Below, piece by piece: positions 49,918-59,268 of a DNA stretch of 64,000 bases; the first letter of the stretch is position 1, and every line of letters starts with the position of its first letter. The notes below the pieces were generated by a model. The model was not told where the DNA came from and made no database searches. It saw only the letters and a list, made by a program, of their open reading frames with translations. The position numbers were made by a program, and so were the translations under genes. Origin of the DNA: Oscillospiraceae bacterium (GTDB lineage Bacteria > Bacillota > Clostridia > Oscillospirales > Acutalibacteraceae); assembly GCA_902792905.1 (NCBI GenBank), contig CADBBH010000008.1, positions 97,635 to 161,634 on the forward strand, written 5' to 3'.

Positions 49918-52296
49918 TCATGCCCGCATTTGCTCCTGCGGTTTAGTGGTCATGATTCTGTAAAGCATTGTATCCTTCGGGAACCTGTCAACAAACGGAA
50001 TAATCGTACTGCCGTAAAACAGCAATCCTTCGCCCTCACCGGATGATGTGACATACGAAAGCTGATACTGTGAAATGTTCAGCTGTTTTGCGAGAATCTG
50101 TCTGTCACCGGCTGCCTGATTGAGCATATATATGTAGTCGCTGTTTTCAAAGATGTTTTCAATCTCACGGGACGAAAGCAGATCTTTGACATTCTGCGTT
50201 ATGCCCGTTGGAATACCGCCCCATTTACGGAAACGCTTCCAGATTTCAACCGTATACGCCGCCGTCTGCTCTTCTTTGAGAAGAAGGTGCATTTCATCGA
50301 TATAATACCTTGTTGATTTATGTGCCTCACGGTTGACGGTAACGCGGTTCCAGACCTGATCCTGAACTATCAGCATACCGATTTTCTTCAGCTGCTTGCC
50401 GAGTTCTTTAATGTCGTAACTGACAACACGGCTTTTAATGTCAACATTGGTTCTGTGGTTAAACACATTAAGTGAACCCGTGACATATATTTCAAGAGCC
50501 GTTGCAAGATATTTTGCTTCTTTTTCATCCTGCTTCAGAAGCTCATTGTAAAGGTCTTCTAAAATCGGCATATTTTCGGGTATCGGATACTGCAGATAAT
50601 CTCTGTAAACCATACGAACACAGCGGTCTATAATCGTTTTCTCAACAGGCTGTAAGCCTTCCTTTCCGCCGACAATCAGTTCGCAGAGCGAAAGAATGAA
50701 GTCGGATTTAAGAGTAAGCGGATTTTCATCTTCACTATAGTTGAGATTCAGATCCATAGGATTGATATAGTCCTGAGATACGGGCGATATCTTTATAACC
50801 TGTCCGCCGAGATGTTCCACGAGCGCTCCGTATTCGCTTTCGGGATCGCATATGATTATATCGTCATCCGTAACAAGGAACACATTTGAGATTTCTCTCT
50901 TTGCGCTGAATGATTTACCCGAACCGGGTGTACCTAGAATAAGTCCGTTGGGGTTCTTGAGCAGCTTTCTGTCAACCATAATTATGTTGTTTGACAGTGC
51001 ATTCAAGCCGCAGTAAAGCGCCTCTTTGCTTGACTGAAACAGTTCCTGTGTAGTAAACGGAATGAATATTGCCGCCGACGAAGTAGTCAGTCCTCTCTGT
51101 ATATCAATCTGATTGTATCCGAGGGGCAGACAGCTCATAAGGCCCTCTTCCTGCTGAAAGTCAAGTCTTACAAGATTGCAGTTGTGCTGCTGTGCGATAC
51201 TTGAAGCTCTGAAAACATCATTTGCTAGTTCTTTCTTTGTTTTGGCTACATTCATAACTATGAATGTCACAAGAAACATTCTCTCGTTTCTGGACTGCAG
51301 ATCCTGAAGCAATTTCATAGCCTCATCATTATAGGTCGAAAGATCGCTCGGAATAATATCCATATCATAACCGGAGCGGACCGCTTTTTTCTGCTCTTCA
51401 ATCTTGGATTTCTGCAGGTCGGTAATCTTTCTCTTTATTGTTTTTATTGCTTTGACCTGATCCATAGACTGAATATGCATTGATACAACCACATTGCTCT
51501 CCATATCAAGAAAATCGGCAAGAAGTCTGTCGTTAAGTTCGGGAGCGAGAATCTGCAGAAACGATACATTTCCTATCTGTTTTCCCATAACGAATTCCTT
51601 GCCGTTTTTAAATTCAAATGAAGATGGAGCAATATGGTCTTTAACCGACAATCCTGTTTTCACAAGCCAGTCCCAATCAAAGCGGAACGGTGTGTTTTCG
51701 CCGATGTGGAACATACCGTGAATAACCTTCAGCCTTTCAAAACCGTTCATCGGCTGAGCGTAAACTCCCAGTTTCTTGAAATTCTGAATAATATCGGTTT
51801 CTATTCTTTCAAGACGGGGCTTAGCGTCTTTGATATTGTTTGCTTCAATACCGAAAGAGAGATACTTTGTTTTGATAAGGCCGTTATTACCTTTTGAAAG
51901 CTGGTTGTTCAGAAATGTCTGATACTCAGCCGCTATATCGGCAAAGCCGTCGTCTCTTATGGGGATATTAATGCTTTCCGACACATTGTCGGACTGTCCG
52001 GTCATGTTTACAAAAGAAAACTGAAAACGGACAGACGAATCAAAATAGTTGAGGAAATCGCACCATGAATCAAATATGGCGTTCTTATCCTCGTTGCTGC
52101 TTATCTGATAGTTGATATCATTGAAACGGACTGTTTTTGTATAGAGAGTATCTGTCACCTTGCAGATACCGTCTTTGAACATCCGCTGAAACGGAATACT
52201 TTCCTGTGCGGACATTTCCTTCTTGTTTTTGCCCAAAGCCCTGGCTTTAGCTTCGTTTATCTGCTTTTGCTGTGCTTTGGTTACTGCCTGAGACAA
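49918..52296 (-). CDS. VirB4/TraE-like conjugation ATPase
   Basis: A 792-residue ATPase. The N-terminal VirB4 domain is followed by a P-loop in LILGTPGSGKSFSAKREI (about residue 457), Walker B in STRYYIDEMHLLL and the late motif GIPTGITQNVKDLLSS. It powers assembly of, and transport through, the type IV channel at the membrane. The TTG start has GGAGG nine bases before it and lies inside the PrgI gene (50-bp overlap), indicating coupled translation. Confidence 0.93.
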   Translation of the reverse strand: MSQAVTKAQQKQINEAKARALGKNKKEMSAQESIPFQRMFKDGICKVTDTLYTKTVRFNDINYQISSNEDKNAIFDSWCDFLNYFDSSVRFQFSFVNMTGQSDNVSESINIPIRDDGFADIAAEYQTFLNNQLSKGNNGLIKTKYLSFGIEANNIKDAKPRLERIETDIIQNFKKLGVYAQPMNGFERLKVIHGMFHIGENTPFRFDWDWLVKTGLSVKDHIAPSSFEFKNGKEFVMGKQIGNVSFLQILAPELNDRLLADFLDMESNVVVSMHIQSMDQVKAIKTIKRKITDLQKSKIEEQKKAVRSGYDMDIIPSDLSTYNDEAMKLLQDLQSRNERMFLVTFIVMNVAKTKKELANDVFRASSIAQQHNCNLVRLDFQQEEGLMSCLPLGYNQIDIQRGLTTSSAAIFIPFTTQELFQSSKEALYCGLNALSNNIIMVDRKLLKNPNGLILGTPGSGKSFSAKREISNVFLVTDDDIIICDPESEYGALVEHLGGQVIKISPVSQDYINPMDLNLNYSEDENPLTLKSDFILSLCELIVGGKEGLQPVEKTIIDRCVRMVYRDYLQYPIPENMPILEDLYNELLKQDEKEAKYLATALEIYVTGSLNVFNHRTNVDIKSRVVSYDIKELGKQLKKIGMLIVQDQVWNRVTVNREAHKSTRYYIDEMHLLLKEEQTAAYTVEIWKRFRKWGGIPTGITQNVKDLLSSREIENIFENSDYIYMLNQAAGDRQILAKQLNISQYQLSYVTSSGEGEGLLFYGSTIIPFVDRFPKDTMLYRIMTTKPQEQMRA

Positions 52297-52648
52297 TGGA
52301 TTTCACCTCCCTGTCAAATTTGTCCTGCTTTTCAAGCATTGAATAATAGTTTGCGGTTTTGTACGGTCTCTGTTTCGGGCGGAGAAACATTACATTCAGC
52401 ATGTTCTTCGCAATTTTCTCAAACGGTCTGCCGTTTTTCTCATACATTGCCAGAAGCATAAACGGGATAACGGCCATTACCATAAGAATTGCCGCAGCAC
52501 TGGAGCCGATGTGAGATTTCGTCAGAAAAAACAGCGGCAGTCCGAGAGCACCGCCGGCACCGAAACAGATAAGCTGTCTTTTAGTGAGGTTAAACATCAC
52601 TTTGGTTTTTACAGCATTCAGATCTTTTGGTACGGGTACATATGCCAT
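52247..52648 (-). CDS. PrgI-family membrane protein
   Basis: A 133-residue protein starting MAYVPVPKDLNAVKTKVMFN, then LTKRQLICFGAGG and two transmembrane helices (about 25-65), the PrgI/VirB3-like pattern always found just before VirB4 in Gram-positive conjugation modules. It probably docks VirB4 at the membrane. The 3' end overlaps VirB4. Confidence 0.9.
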   Translation of the reverse strand: MAYVPVPKDLNAVKTKVMFNLTKRQLICFGAGGALGLPLFFLTKSHIGSSAAAILMVMAVIPFMLLAMYEKNGRPFEKIAKNMLNVMFLRPKQRPYKTANYYSMLEKQDKFDREVKSIVSGSNQSTAKADKRS

Positions 52649-52666
52649 AGCGTTTCACCTTCCTTC

Positions 52667-53515
52667 TTAATGTGCATTGAAGATACTCTTGGCGAGTGAT
52701 CCGGTCTTGAACAGCGAGAAACACAGCAATACTGTATATCCCATACAGGTCCACAAAGCGTATGAAATATCGTCCGTAACGGTGATATGTTCGATGAGCG
52801 CCGCATATATGGCAACGCAGACAATAATGAGAAACGCCTGGAAGGCAAGGGCAATCAAATTCCGCAGATAATTCCTGCCGACCTGTTCGCTTTCTTTATT
52901 CATCATTGTAGCCATAGGCACGGGAGCAACGGATGTGACAAGATAAATCTCTATCATCCTTCCGAATACAACCACGAGGATACATATCTGGAGTAATCCC
53001 ATACAGAGTTTGACAACTCCTGTCTGCACCCAAAGACCGAGCAATGCTCCGAGCGTCATTGCCGCGAGCTTTTCATCTAGTCCGTCCATAAACAGCGACG
53101 AATCGATAGCAACACTTCCTATTGCGACTCCCGCGGCTTCATTGACAATATGCTGACCGACATCAAACACCGCCATTACAATATTCCAAGTATTGGTAAC
53201 TATTAGACAGGCTGCTGATGATTTGAACACCCATTTGAAGAAGGCGAATGTATCGCCGTCATTCAGGTTGTTTCTGTCAATTACCATCTGCAGAAGTTCA
53301 AGCGACATAACGAACGCGAGAACCATTGCCGCTATCGGAACCATTACATTATCCGAAAGGCTTTTAACCATATTGTATATGGCCGCATTCCAGCCCTGCG
53401 GAGTTTTACCGACTGTTTCCGCTATCTCTCCGACCTTTGTGTTTACCTGATCGAACAGACCGGACAGATTTGAAGTGATACCGCTTGTGAGGATTTCCCG
53501 TAACCATTCTTCCAA
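52667..53515 (-). CDS. VirB6/TrbL-like channel membrane protein
   Basis: A 282-residue protein with about six transmembrane helices (for example VMVPIAAMVLAFVMSLELLQ and LALAFQAFLIIVCVAIYAAL in the body) and conserved EIYLVTSVAPVPMATMMNKE, typical of the CD1112/TrbL-like VirB6 proteins. It forms the inner part of the mating channel. It lies in the expected place between Maff2 and PrgI. Confidence 0.85.
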   Translation of the reverse strand: MEEWLREILTSGITSNLSGLFDQVNTKVGEIAETVGKTPQGWNAAIYNMVKSLSDNVMVPIAAMVLAFVMSLELLQMVIDRNNLNDGDTFAFFKWVFKSSAACLIVTNTWNIVMAVFDVGQHIVNEAAGVAIGSVAIDSSLFMDGLDEKLAAMTLGALLGLWVQTGVVKLCMGLLQICILVVVFGRMIEIYLVTSVAPVPMATMMNKESEQVGRNYLRNLIALAFQAFLIIVCVAIYAALIEHITVTDDISYALWTCMGYTVLLCFSLFKTGSLAKSIFNAH

Positions 53516-53620
53516 TGCTTCTTTTATTTTATCCAGTGTTCATCACTTCACTTTCTTTGGAAGCGGAAGCCTCCAAAGAGACTCCCGCTTCGATATTGGT
53601 CGGCTGATTTTTAACGGGTA

Positions 53621-53836
53621 TCAGCCGAAAAGACCCGAAAGCAGCGGAACAAGAGTGATGCCGATAAGGGCGACGCCGCCGCCTGCCATGAGCTGCTTCA
53701 TACCCTGTGACTTTGCGCCGGGGTTATCGTTGCCGTAACCTTCAAGAAGGTTGATTGCGCCCCAGATACCGAGACCTGCGCCGAGTGCTATAACAAGAGT
53801 CTGAAGAACTCCTACTGCTGAATTAAAAAATGCCAT
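53621..53836 (-). CDS. Maff2-family small membrane protein
   Basis: A 71-residue protein with two hydrophobic helices (VGVLQTLVIALGAGLGIWGA and LMAGGGVALIGITLVPLLSG), the Maff2 pattern. These are VirB2-pilin-like in size and membrane layout and sit next to the VirB6-like gene. Their exact role is not established. Terminator-like sequence separates it from VirD4 upstream. Confidence 0.9.
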   Translation of the reverse strand: MAFFNSAVGVLQTLVIALGAGLGIWGAINLLEGYGNDNPGAKSQGMKQLMAGGGVALIGITLVPLLSGLFG

Positions 53837-53935
53837 AAATTAAAAATCACCGATAACCGCGTCATTTCAGACCGCTGCGGTTTCGGCTTCTCCTTTCATA
53901 TTTTATTGGTGTTTGCGGTCATAGTTTATATATGT

Positions 53936-53962
53936 AAAATCCCGCCTGTGCACCGGCGGGAT
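53936..53962 (-). terminator. Terminator between VirD4 and Maff2 genes
   Basis: On the minus strand ATCCCGCC pairs with GGCGGGAT, with an 8-base loop, followed by TTTAC. An internal terminator or attenuator. Confidence 0.7.
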
Positions 53963-53977
53963 GATTTGCTTTGCGGT

Positions 53978-55735
53978 TTATTCAACCGCTATTTCGTAAA
54001 CATCACAGACTTCACTAGGAACAACCTTCAGTTTTGTTGACAGAAATTTTTCAACATCAAAAGTATTCCTCTCGTCATAGTCAGATAGATATTTATAGTT
54101 TGGATGTTTTGTAATATCGTACTTGTTTGAAAGAAAAGGTCTTACGCCTCTAAGCTGTAAAACACATTTACTGCCATCAAGAACGGACAGCTCGTCGATG
54201 CTCATCAGCTTCTTGCCGAGCTTCTGGTAGTTCAGGCTGTGCGAGGTTTCGCGGCCGCGGCTTTCGCCGGTATTGAAGGTGTCAATCGTTTCCTGCCCGA
54301 GGGCTTCGGATAATTCCTTCAAAGTCGTCGGTTCCGAGCCGCCGAGAAAGATGCGGCTATCACAGTTACCGATGATTGTATCGGCACTGTCTTTGTAGAG
54401 TGCCTTTAACTGAGACTGCGCCTGTAAAACAAGACAAGCCGAAATCTCACGGCTTCTGATCGTCGCCATAAGCTTTTCCAGATTCGGAATTTGACCGATA
54501 TTCGCCGCTTCATCAATTAGACATCTGACATGAACGGGCAGTTTCCCGCCGTATACGTCGTCCGCTTTTTCACAGAGCAGATTAAACAGCTGAGTGTAGA
54601 TCATCGAAATCAGGAAATTGAAGGTCGCGTCCGTGTCGGACATAATAAGGAATAAAACGGATTTCCGGTCGCCGAGCGTGTCAAACTCCAGCTCGTCATA
54701 CATCGTGATCTCGCGGATCTCCGCAATATCGAAAGGCGCGAGCCTGGCGGCGCAGGAAATCAGCACGGACTTGGCTGTTTTCCCTGCCGCCAGTTTGTAT
54801 TTTTCATACTGCCGCACGGCAAAATGATCCGGTTCTTTTTCGGCAAGTTCGTCAAACATCAAATCCACAGCGTTCTTGAAGGATTCATCTTCTTCCCTTA
54901 CTTCCATTGAATTTAGAAGTGTTGCCAATGTAGTAAAATTCTGTTCCTCTTCCGGTGCTTCATACCAGATGTATCCGATTAATGCGCAATAGAGAAGTGT
55001 TTCCGCTTTAACCCAGAAATCATCGCCCGTTTTGCCCTCACCTTTTGTATTGGCAATAAGCGTAGTGACTAATTTCAGAATATCCTTTTCACTGTGGATA
55101 TATGCGAACGGGTTGTAGTGCATTGACTTCTTGAAATTGATGGTATTGAAAATCTTTATGCGGTAATTGTTCGTTTGGAAGAGTTTGCCCACTTCATTCA
55201 CGACCGTTCCTTTCGGGTCAGTAAGAACATAACTGCTGTGGAGTTGCATTAGGTTCGGCTTTATCCAAAACCGTGTTTTGCCCGACCCGGAGCCGCCGAC
55301 AATAAGGACATTTTTGTTTCGTGCGTCCTTCGGATTTTTCGGGCGGTTGCTCATCATCAGTCTTTCTGTTTGGGTAAGAATGATGTTTTCCTGAAACACC
55401 GGATCTACAAAAGGGCGGATGTCCTCCTGCGTGCCCCAGCGGGCGGAACCGTATTCCTCGTTCTTGCGGAACTTCTTCGCGTTCTTGCTTTTGACATATA
55501 CCGCAAGACGGATTGCCAGAGCACATGAGAAACCGATTATGAGGTCAAACGCATAAAAACTCGGAGCAAAAGATTCAAAAGCAGCGGAAAAGCCCTCCAT
55601 AATACGAAGGGCTTTGTCCGAAAATGTGATGCCCGGAGTCAGGCGGTAAGCCTGTCCGATTTTTGTAAAGAGCAGAGCGAGAACAACATAGGGTATGTTA
55701 GGTATAACATATTTCTTTATGTTTATATTGCTCAT
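53978..55735 (-). CDS. VirD4/TraG-like coupling protein
   Basis: A 585-residue protein with two N-terminal membrane helices, a P-loop in VLIVGGSGSGKTRFW (about residue 150), YVLTDPKGTVVNEVGKLF and Walker B-like VRCLIDEAANIGQIPNLEKL. It recruits the relaxase-DNA complex to the channel. Its ATG overlaps the stop of PcfB (ATGA), and PcfB proteins are known partners of the coupling protein PcfC in enterococcal plasmids. The C-terminus does not carry the shared tail motif seen in its neighbours. Confidence 0.95.
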   Translation of the reverse strand: MSNINIKKYVIPNIPYVVLALLFTKIGQAYRLTPGITFSDKALRIMEGFSAAFESFAPSFYAFDLIIGFSCALAIRLAVYVKSKNAKKFRKNEEYGSARWGTQEDIRPFVDPVFQENIILTQTERLMMSNRPKNPKDARNKNVLIVGGSGSGKTRFWIKPNLMQLHSSYVLTDPKGTVVNEVGKLFQTNNYRIKIFNTINFKKSMHYNPFAYIHSEKDILKLVTTLIANTKGEGKTGDDFWVKAETLLYCALIGYIWYEAPEEEQNFTTLATLLNSMEVREEDESFKNAVDLMFDELAEKEPDHFAVRQYEKYKLAAGKTAKSVLISCAARLAPFDIAEIREITMYDELEFDTLGDRKSVLFLIMSDTDATFNFLISMIYTQLFNLLCEKADDVYGGKLPVHVRCLIDEAANIGQIPNLEKLMATIRSREISACLVLQAQSQLKALYKDSADTIIGNCDSRIFLGGSEPTTLKELSEALGQETIDTFNTGESRGRETSHSLNYQKLGKKLMSIDELSVLDGSKCVLQLRGVRPFLSNKYDITKHPNYKYLSDYDERNTFDVEKFLSTKLKVVPSEVCDVYEIAVE

Positions 55736-56217
55736 CGCTCAAGTTCCTTATGCTTAACCTTTGTGGGCAGTTCTTTAATTGTCTGCTTCGCTTTTGAAAG
55801 CTTGTCGAGAACGGAATCTTTACGCTCTTTGGCTTTGACAGATTTCTTGGTGTAATCCTTGAAGGCTGCTGTCAGCGTATCCGTATCCTTAGCTTTGAAG
55901 AAAACAAGATATTTCGGCGGGTCAACGGAACGGTCTTTTTTGACCGCGTAATCCACACCGTATTTCCTCGCCACCCGGTCAAAGGTTTTGATGTTTTTAT
56001 CCGTAATCTCGATATTTGTTAATCCCTGATTCTGTGCCGCAAGCTGTTTGACAGTCTGTTTTCCTCTGTGAACAACATCCTTTGTCTGTGCTTTGCCGTT
56101 CTTATAGTTTCTTTGATATGCAAGAAATTTTTCGAGAGCCTGCTTGAGTTCTTTGACTGTAAGCTTTGAAGTGTTGATTGCCAGGGTAACGGTCTTATTC
56201 TGAACTTCCTCCTGCAT
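55732..56217 (-). CDS. pcfB: PcfB-family protein
   Basis: A 161-residue protein (VTLAINTSKLTVKELKQALE, then LAAQNQGLTNIEITDKNIKT and KYLVFFKAKDTDTLTAAFKD), matching PcfB/DUF3801, a cytoplasmic partner of the coupling protein. Its end, RKDSVLDKLSKAKQTIKELP plus a basic tail, is the C-terminal motif shared with four other proteins of the element. Because PcfB links to VirD4, this location is a clue to what the tail may do. Confidence 0.88.
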   Translation of the reverse strand: MQEEVQNKTVTLAINTSKLTVKELKQALEKFLAYQRNYKNGKAQTKDVVHRGKQTVKQLAAQNQGLTNIEITDKNIKTFDRVARKYGVDYAVKKDRSVDPPKYLVFFKAKDTDTLTAAFKDYTKKSVKAKERKDSVLDKLSKAKQTIKELPTKVKHKELER

Positions 56218-56218
56218 C

Positions 56219-58495
56219 TCAATCCCTCCAGTCTATGACGAAAGTGACATCGAGCACATTCGTACCTGTAATAGGCTGAGATGTTGCGGACACAACCGCT
56301 GAATAGGTCAAAGGCAGATTACTGCCTTTTGATATATTCCAGTTGCCCGTAATTGGCATGGTATTACCCGATACACTCTGAGAATCTCTTAATTTCAGAC
56401 CGATTTTATGCGAATCCACCTTTTCGTTGGCCATATTGGTCGAATACGGAACAACTGTCCATCCGTTTTTCGGAGAAAGACTGATGCCTGTAACTTTAAC
56501 GGCCGCAGTTGAGTTGTTTGTAATAACTGCATTTGTCGGAGTGTACACTTTTCCGTCTTTATCAATTACCAGTGATAATGTAGCCGGAACTGTAACCGAG
56601 AATCTCGTCATAAGATATCCGCAGTCATCACAATAGCAGTCATTGTCATCGTCGTGATGATCTCCGTAAGAAGTGTTCGTGTGACCGCAAACGCAGGTTG
56701 AAGTGAACTTATGTCTTGTATCGGAGACAGCCTCGCATGTTGTTGTGAAAGTATGATCCTCTTCATATTCCTTCGGATGTTCGCAATACTTACAGAGCTG
56801 TGTTACACGATGCTTTGTATCGGAAATATCTGAATATGTTTTCTGATTGTTATCATAAGCATGCTGCGAATAATGACCGGCACGATAATTACATACCGAA
56901 CAAGTATCGGTATAGTAATGCCATGTGTTGTCGCTGTCTCTCCACCCTTCAAAATCGCGGACCATATTGTGCGACCCGTATTCATAATCTGAATACCCGC
57001 AAAGTGAGCAACTAACACTTCGTCTGTGTTTTGAAGTGTCATTTCCGCCCTGCTCGGTATAAAAACTCCATTCGCCGTAAACCAGACTGTGATTCTGCTG
57101 AATCGTATCGGTATATCCGCAAACGGAACAGGTTCTCTTTACACTGTGTTTTGTGCCGTCAACTGAAGTGTAGTTGCTGTATGTAAAGTCGTGATTTTGC
57201 TTGTCTGTTCTTGAGTATCCGCAAACAGAACATGAAACTGTTCTCTGGTGCTGAGTTGTGCTGAAGGCAATCCATGATGTTGAGGAAGTGTTATGTAGCG
57301 TTTTTTCGGTTGTCGTATAACCGCAATCGCTGCATGTGTTTGTTCTTTGATGATAGATACCGTCAACGCTTGTCCAGTTTCCGTATGTCCATGTGTGATT
57401 CTCGTATACTTTCTTTACTGTGCCGCATGACTTTGTATCTGTAATATCCTGAATTGACTCAAGTTCCTCGTTACTGAGATATCCGTCGTTAAAAGTACCA
57501 TCCGCCAGCTCCTGAGAAATAGTAGTTCCGGTCGCGTTTACTCTTTTGGATCCCATACATTTGTATGTGGTAAGGTGATAACCGCCTTTACCGTAGGTTG
57601 TTCCGCCGGATGTTACATCGGCAGACAGCGGAGCATATGACTGAGCAACATAGTTATGACTGAACCTGAAAAGGGCCATCGCGTGTTTGGACAAGCCCGA
57701 ATTGGTATAACTCGGACAATAAGCGATAAACAAATGGTCATCGGTTGTCATAGCTCTTATTGTGGCATTATAAGAGTTGCTTTCGTTTATTGTTGATCCT
57801 CCCAGATACGGAACCGAAGACGGTATAGTCGTGCCGTACAACAGAGGACCGCAAAGCTGAAGCTTTTTACTGCAGAGAGCTTTCGGACATGTAATTGACA
57901 GCTCCATATCTGCATAAGCGCTGAGATTTGTGCCGAAAACAATCATTGTAAAAATCACAAAGCTTACTATTATTCTGAATATCTTGGAGTGTTTCAGCGA
58001 AATAGTAAAGATAACTTTTGCAACCTCTTTATCCTTCATTGCGCCTGCGTCCTTGGATACCTTTGCAAAATAACTCAGCGGAAGATTCTCTGTCGGAGCG
58101 ATATTCGGAAATGCTGATTCGCTTATTTCCATGTTTCCGCTGCCCTTTGTCACGATGCCGTTAATTTTAAGGGCAATGGTCTTATTACCCGAAAAGGAAT
58201 CGTAACTGCCGACTTTGAAATCTCCGTCATTTACAGCTACCGCTTTAACCTTGACCGAACCTGATTTCGCATTGTTCGTGATTCTGGCGTTATTAGCCGT
58301 AACAACTGTGCCGTTATATATCTCGACAGGCAGCGAAGCCGGAACGGTTACCGAAATACTTCTGTAATCGTTAGCTATGGTAAGCTTTACGGGAACGGAA
58401 GCAGTCGCTTCTTTGTTTGCAAAAGCAGTAATGCAGGAAACAGAAAAGAGTGTCGCTATGGCAAGTAAGATTGCCGTAATAGTTTTAAGTTTCAT
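56219..58495 (-). CDS. Large surface protein with internal signal-like helix and eight CxxC repeats
   Basis: A 758-residue protein. A signal peptide (1-26) precedes a beta-rich domain (SISVTVPASLPVEI ... ITNN, to about 170), then a second signal-peptide-like helix (IFRIIVSFVIFTMIVFGTNL, about 173-192). A middle domain follows, then eight CxxC modules such as CSDCGYTTTEKTLH and CSVCGYTDTIQQNH with spaced His, which could bind zinc. A second copy of the beta domain ends it (FSVTVPATLSLVI). The protein looks like an in-frame fusion of two exported proteins. The beta domain is shared with the next gene. It is probably an adhesin-like surface part of the element. Confidence 0.7.
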   Translation of the reverse strand: MKLKTITAILLAIATLFSVSCITAFANKEATASVPVKLTIANDYRSISVTVPASLPVEIYNGTVVTANNARITNNAKSGSVKVKAVAVNDGDFKVGSYDSFSGNKTIALKINGIVTKGSGNMEISESAFPNIAPTENLPLSYFAKVSKDAGAMKDKEVAKVIFTISLKHSKIFRIIVSFVIFTMIVFGTNLSAYADMELSITCPKALCSKKLQLCGPLLYGTTIPSSVPYLGGSTINESNSYNATIRAMTTDDHLFIAYCPSYTNSGLSKHAMALFRFSHNYVAQSYAPLSADVTSGGTTYGKGGYHLTTYKCMGSKRVNATGTTISQELADGTFNDGYLSNEELESIQDITDTKSCGTVKKVYENHTWTYGNWTSVDGIYHQRTNTCSDCGYTTTEKTLHNTSSTSWIAFSTTQHQRTVSCSVCGYSRTDKQNHDFTYSNYTSVDGTKHSVKRTCSVCGYTDTIQQNHSLVYGEWSFYTEQGGNDTSKHRRSVSCSLCGYSDYEYGSHNMVRDFEGWRDSDNTWHYYTDTCSVCNYRAGHYSQHAYDNNQKTYSDISDTKHRVTQLCKYCEHPKEYEEDHTFTTTCEAVSDTRHKFTSTCVCGHTNTSYGDHHDDDNDCYCDDCGYLMTRFSVTVPATLSLVIDKDGKVYTPTNAVITNNSTAAVKVTGISLSPKNGWTVVPYSTNMANEKVDSHKIGLKLRDSQSVSGNTMPITGNWNISKGSNLPLTYSAVVSATSQPITGTNVLDVTFVIDWRD

Positions 58496-58568
58496 ATTTT
58501 TTACCTGCCTTCCTGTAAGAGTGGAGGGCGTTGCCGCCCTCCGTTGTAAAAGTATTGATTAGTATAAA

Positions 58569-59189
58569 TTAAGCAGCGGTATCGAATTCAACAACGAATA
58601 CGATATTTGCAACTGTCTTATTGGTTACGGCCGTTGAAACGGGAGTAACGATAGCGTCATAGGCAACAGCTACGCTGTTCTTGGTTGTATCGCCGACACC
58701 TGACATATAGCAGCCTGTTACGGGAGCGGAGATAAGAGCCTGGGAATTATTGGTATTTGCGGTCTTAACCTGTGCGCCGTTACCGAGCTTCATAGCGAAA
58801 CCGATTTTGTTGGAGTCAACCTTTTCGGATGCGAGAGTGCTCTTGTTGCCGAAGGGAACGAGAGTCCAGCTGTTAGCGCCGCTGATAGTGGCGGTCTTTA
58901 CTCTGACTGCGCCGAAAGAGTTGTTTGTGATCTTTGCGTTATCGGCAGTTGTGGTCTCGCCGTCAGTGCCTACCGCAACGGGAAGAGCGGTGGGAATGGT
59001 AACGGAAAGAGCTGTCGGAGCCGGATCACCGTTGAGGGTGCCGTCATCGGTTGAGTAAAGGTTTACGGGAGTAGTGCCGTTACCGCCGTTTGTGGTAATG
59101 TCGGCTGCGAATGAGGGAACTGCCATAGCTGCGATAGCGCAGACAGCAAGAATGATGGAAATGACCTTTGTAAGTTTGTTGTTTTTCAT
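58569..59189 (-). CDS. Secreted protein with adhesin-like beta domain
   Basis: A 206-residue protein with a signal peptide (KVISIILAVCAIAAMAVPSF) and one domain (LSVTIPTALPVAVGTDGETT, then NAKITNNSFGAVRVKTATIS, and AYDAIVTPVSTAVTNKTVAN). It is homologous to the two terminal domains of the 758-residue neighbour. It may be a pilus-like or adhesive subunit. Two identical ribosome-site/ATG units lie 24 bases apart in frame; either could start translation (the alternative start is at 59213). Confidence 0.7.
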   Translation of the reverse strand: MKNNKLTKVISIILAVCAIAAMAVPSFAADITTNGGNGTTPVNLYSTDDGTLNGDPAPTALSVTIPTALPVAVGTDGETTTADNAKITNNSFGAVRVKTATISGANSWTLVPFGNKSTLASEKVDSNKIGFAMKLGNGAQVKTANTNNSQALISAPVTGCYMSGVGDTTKNSVAVAYDAIVTPVSTAVTNKTVANIVFVVEFDTAA

Positions 59190-59233
59190 AAGTAAAATTC
59201 TCCTTTGTTTCATAAGTAAAATTCTCCTTTGTT
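59185..59233 (-). repeat. Tandem duplication of a ribosome site and start codon
   Basis: A 24-base unit, containing AACAAAGGAGAATTTTACTT and ATGA, occurs twice in direct tandem (59185-59209 and 59209-59233). It gives two in-frame starts for the downstream gene. Confidence 0.85.
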
Positions 59234-59268
59234 AGTTATAGTATATTTTTTAATTTGAACTGATCCGG

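Noticed and set aside
56700-57400. CRISPR-like array from the regular spacing of similar sequence
   Set aside because: The periodicity is the coding of CxxC protein modules; units differ in sequence and length and keep the reading frame.
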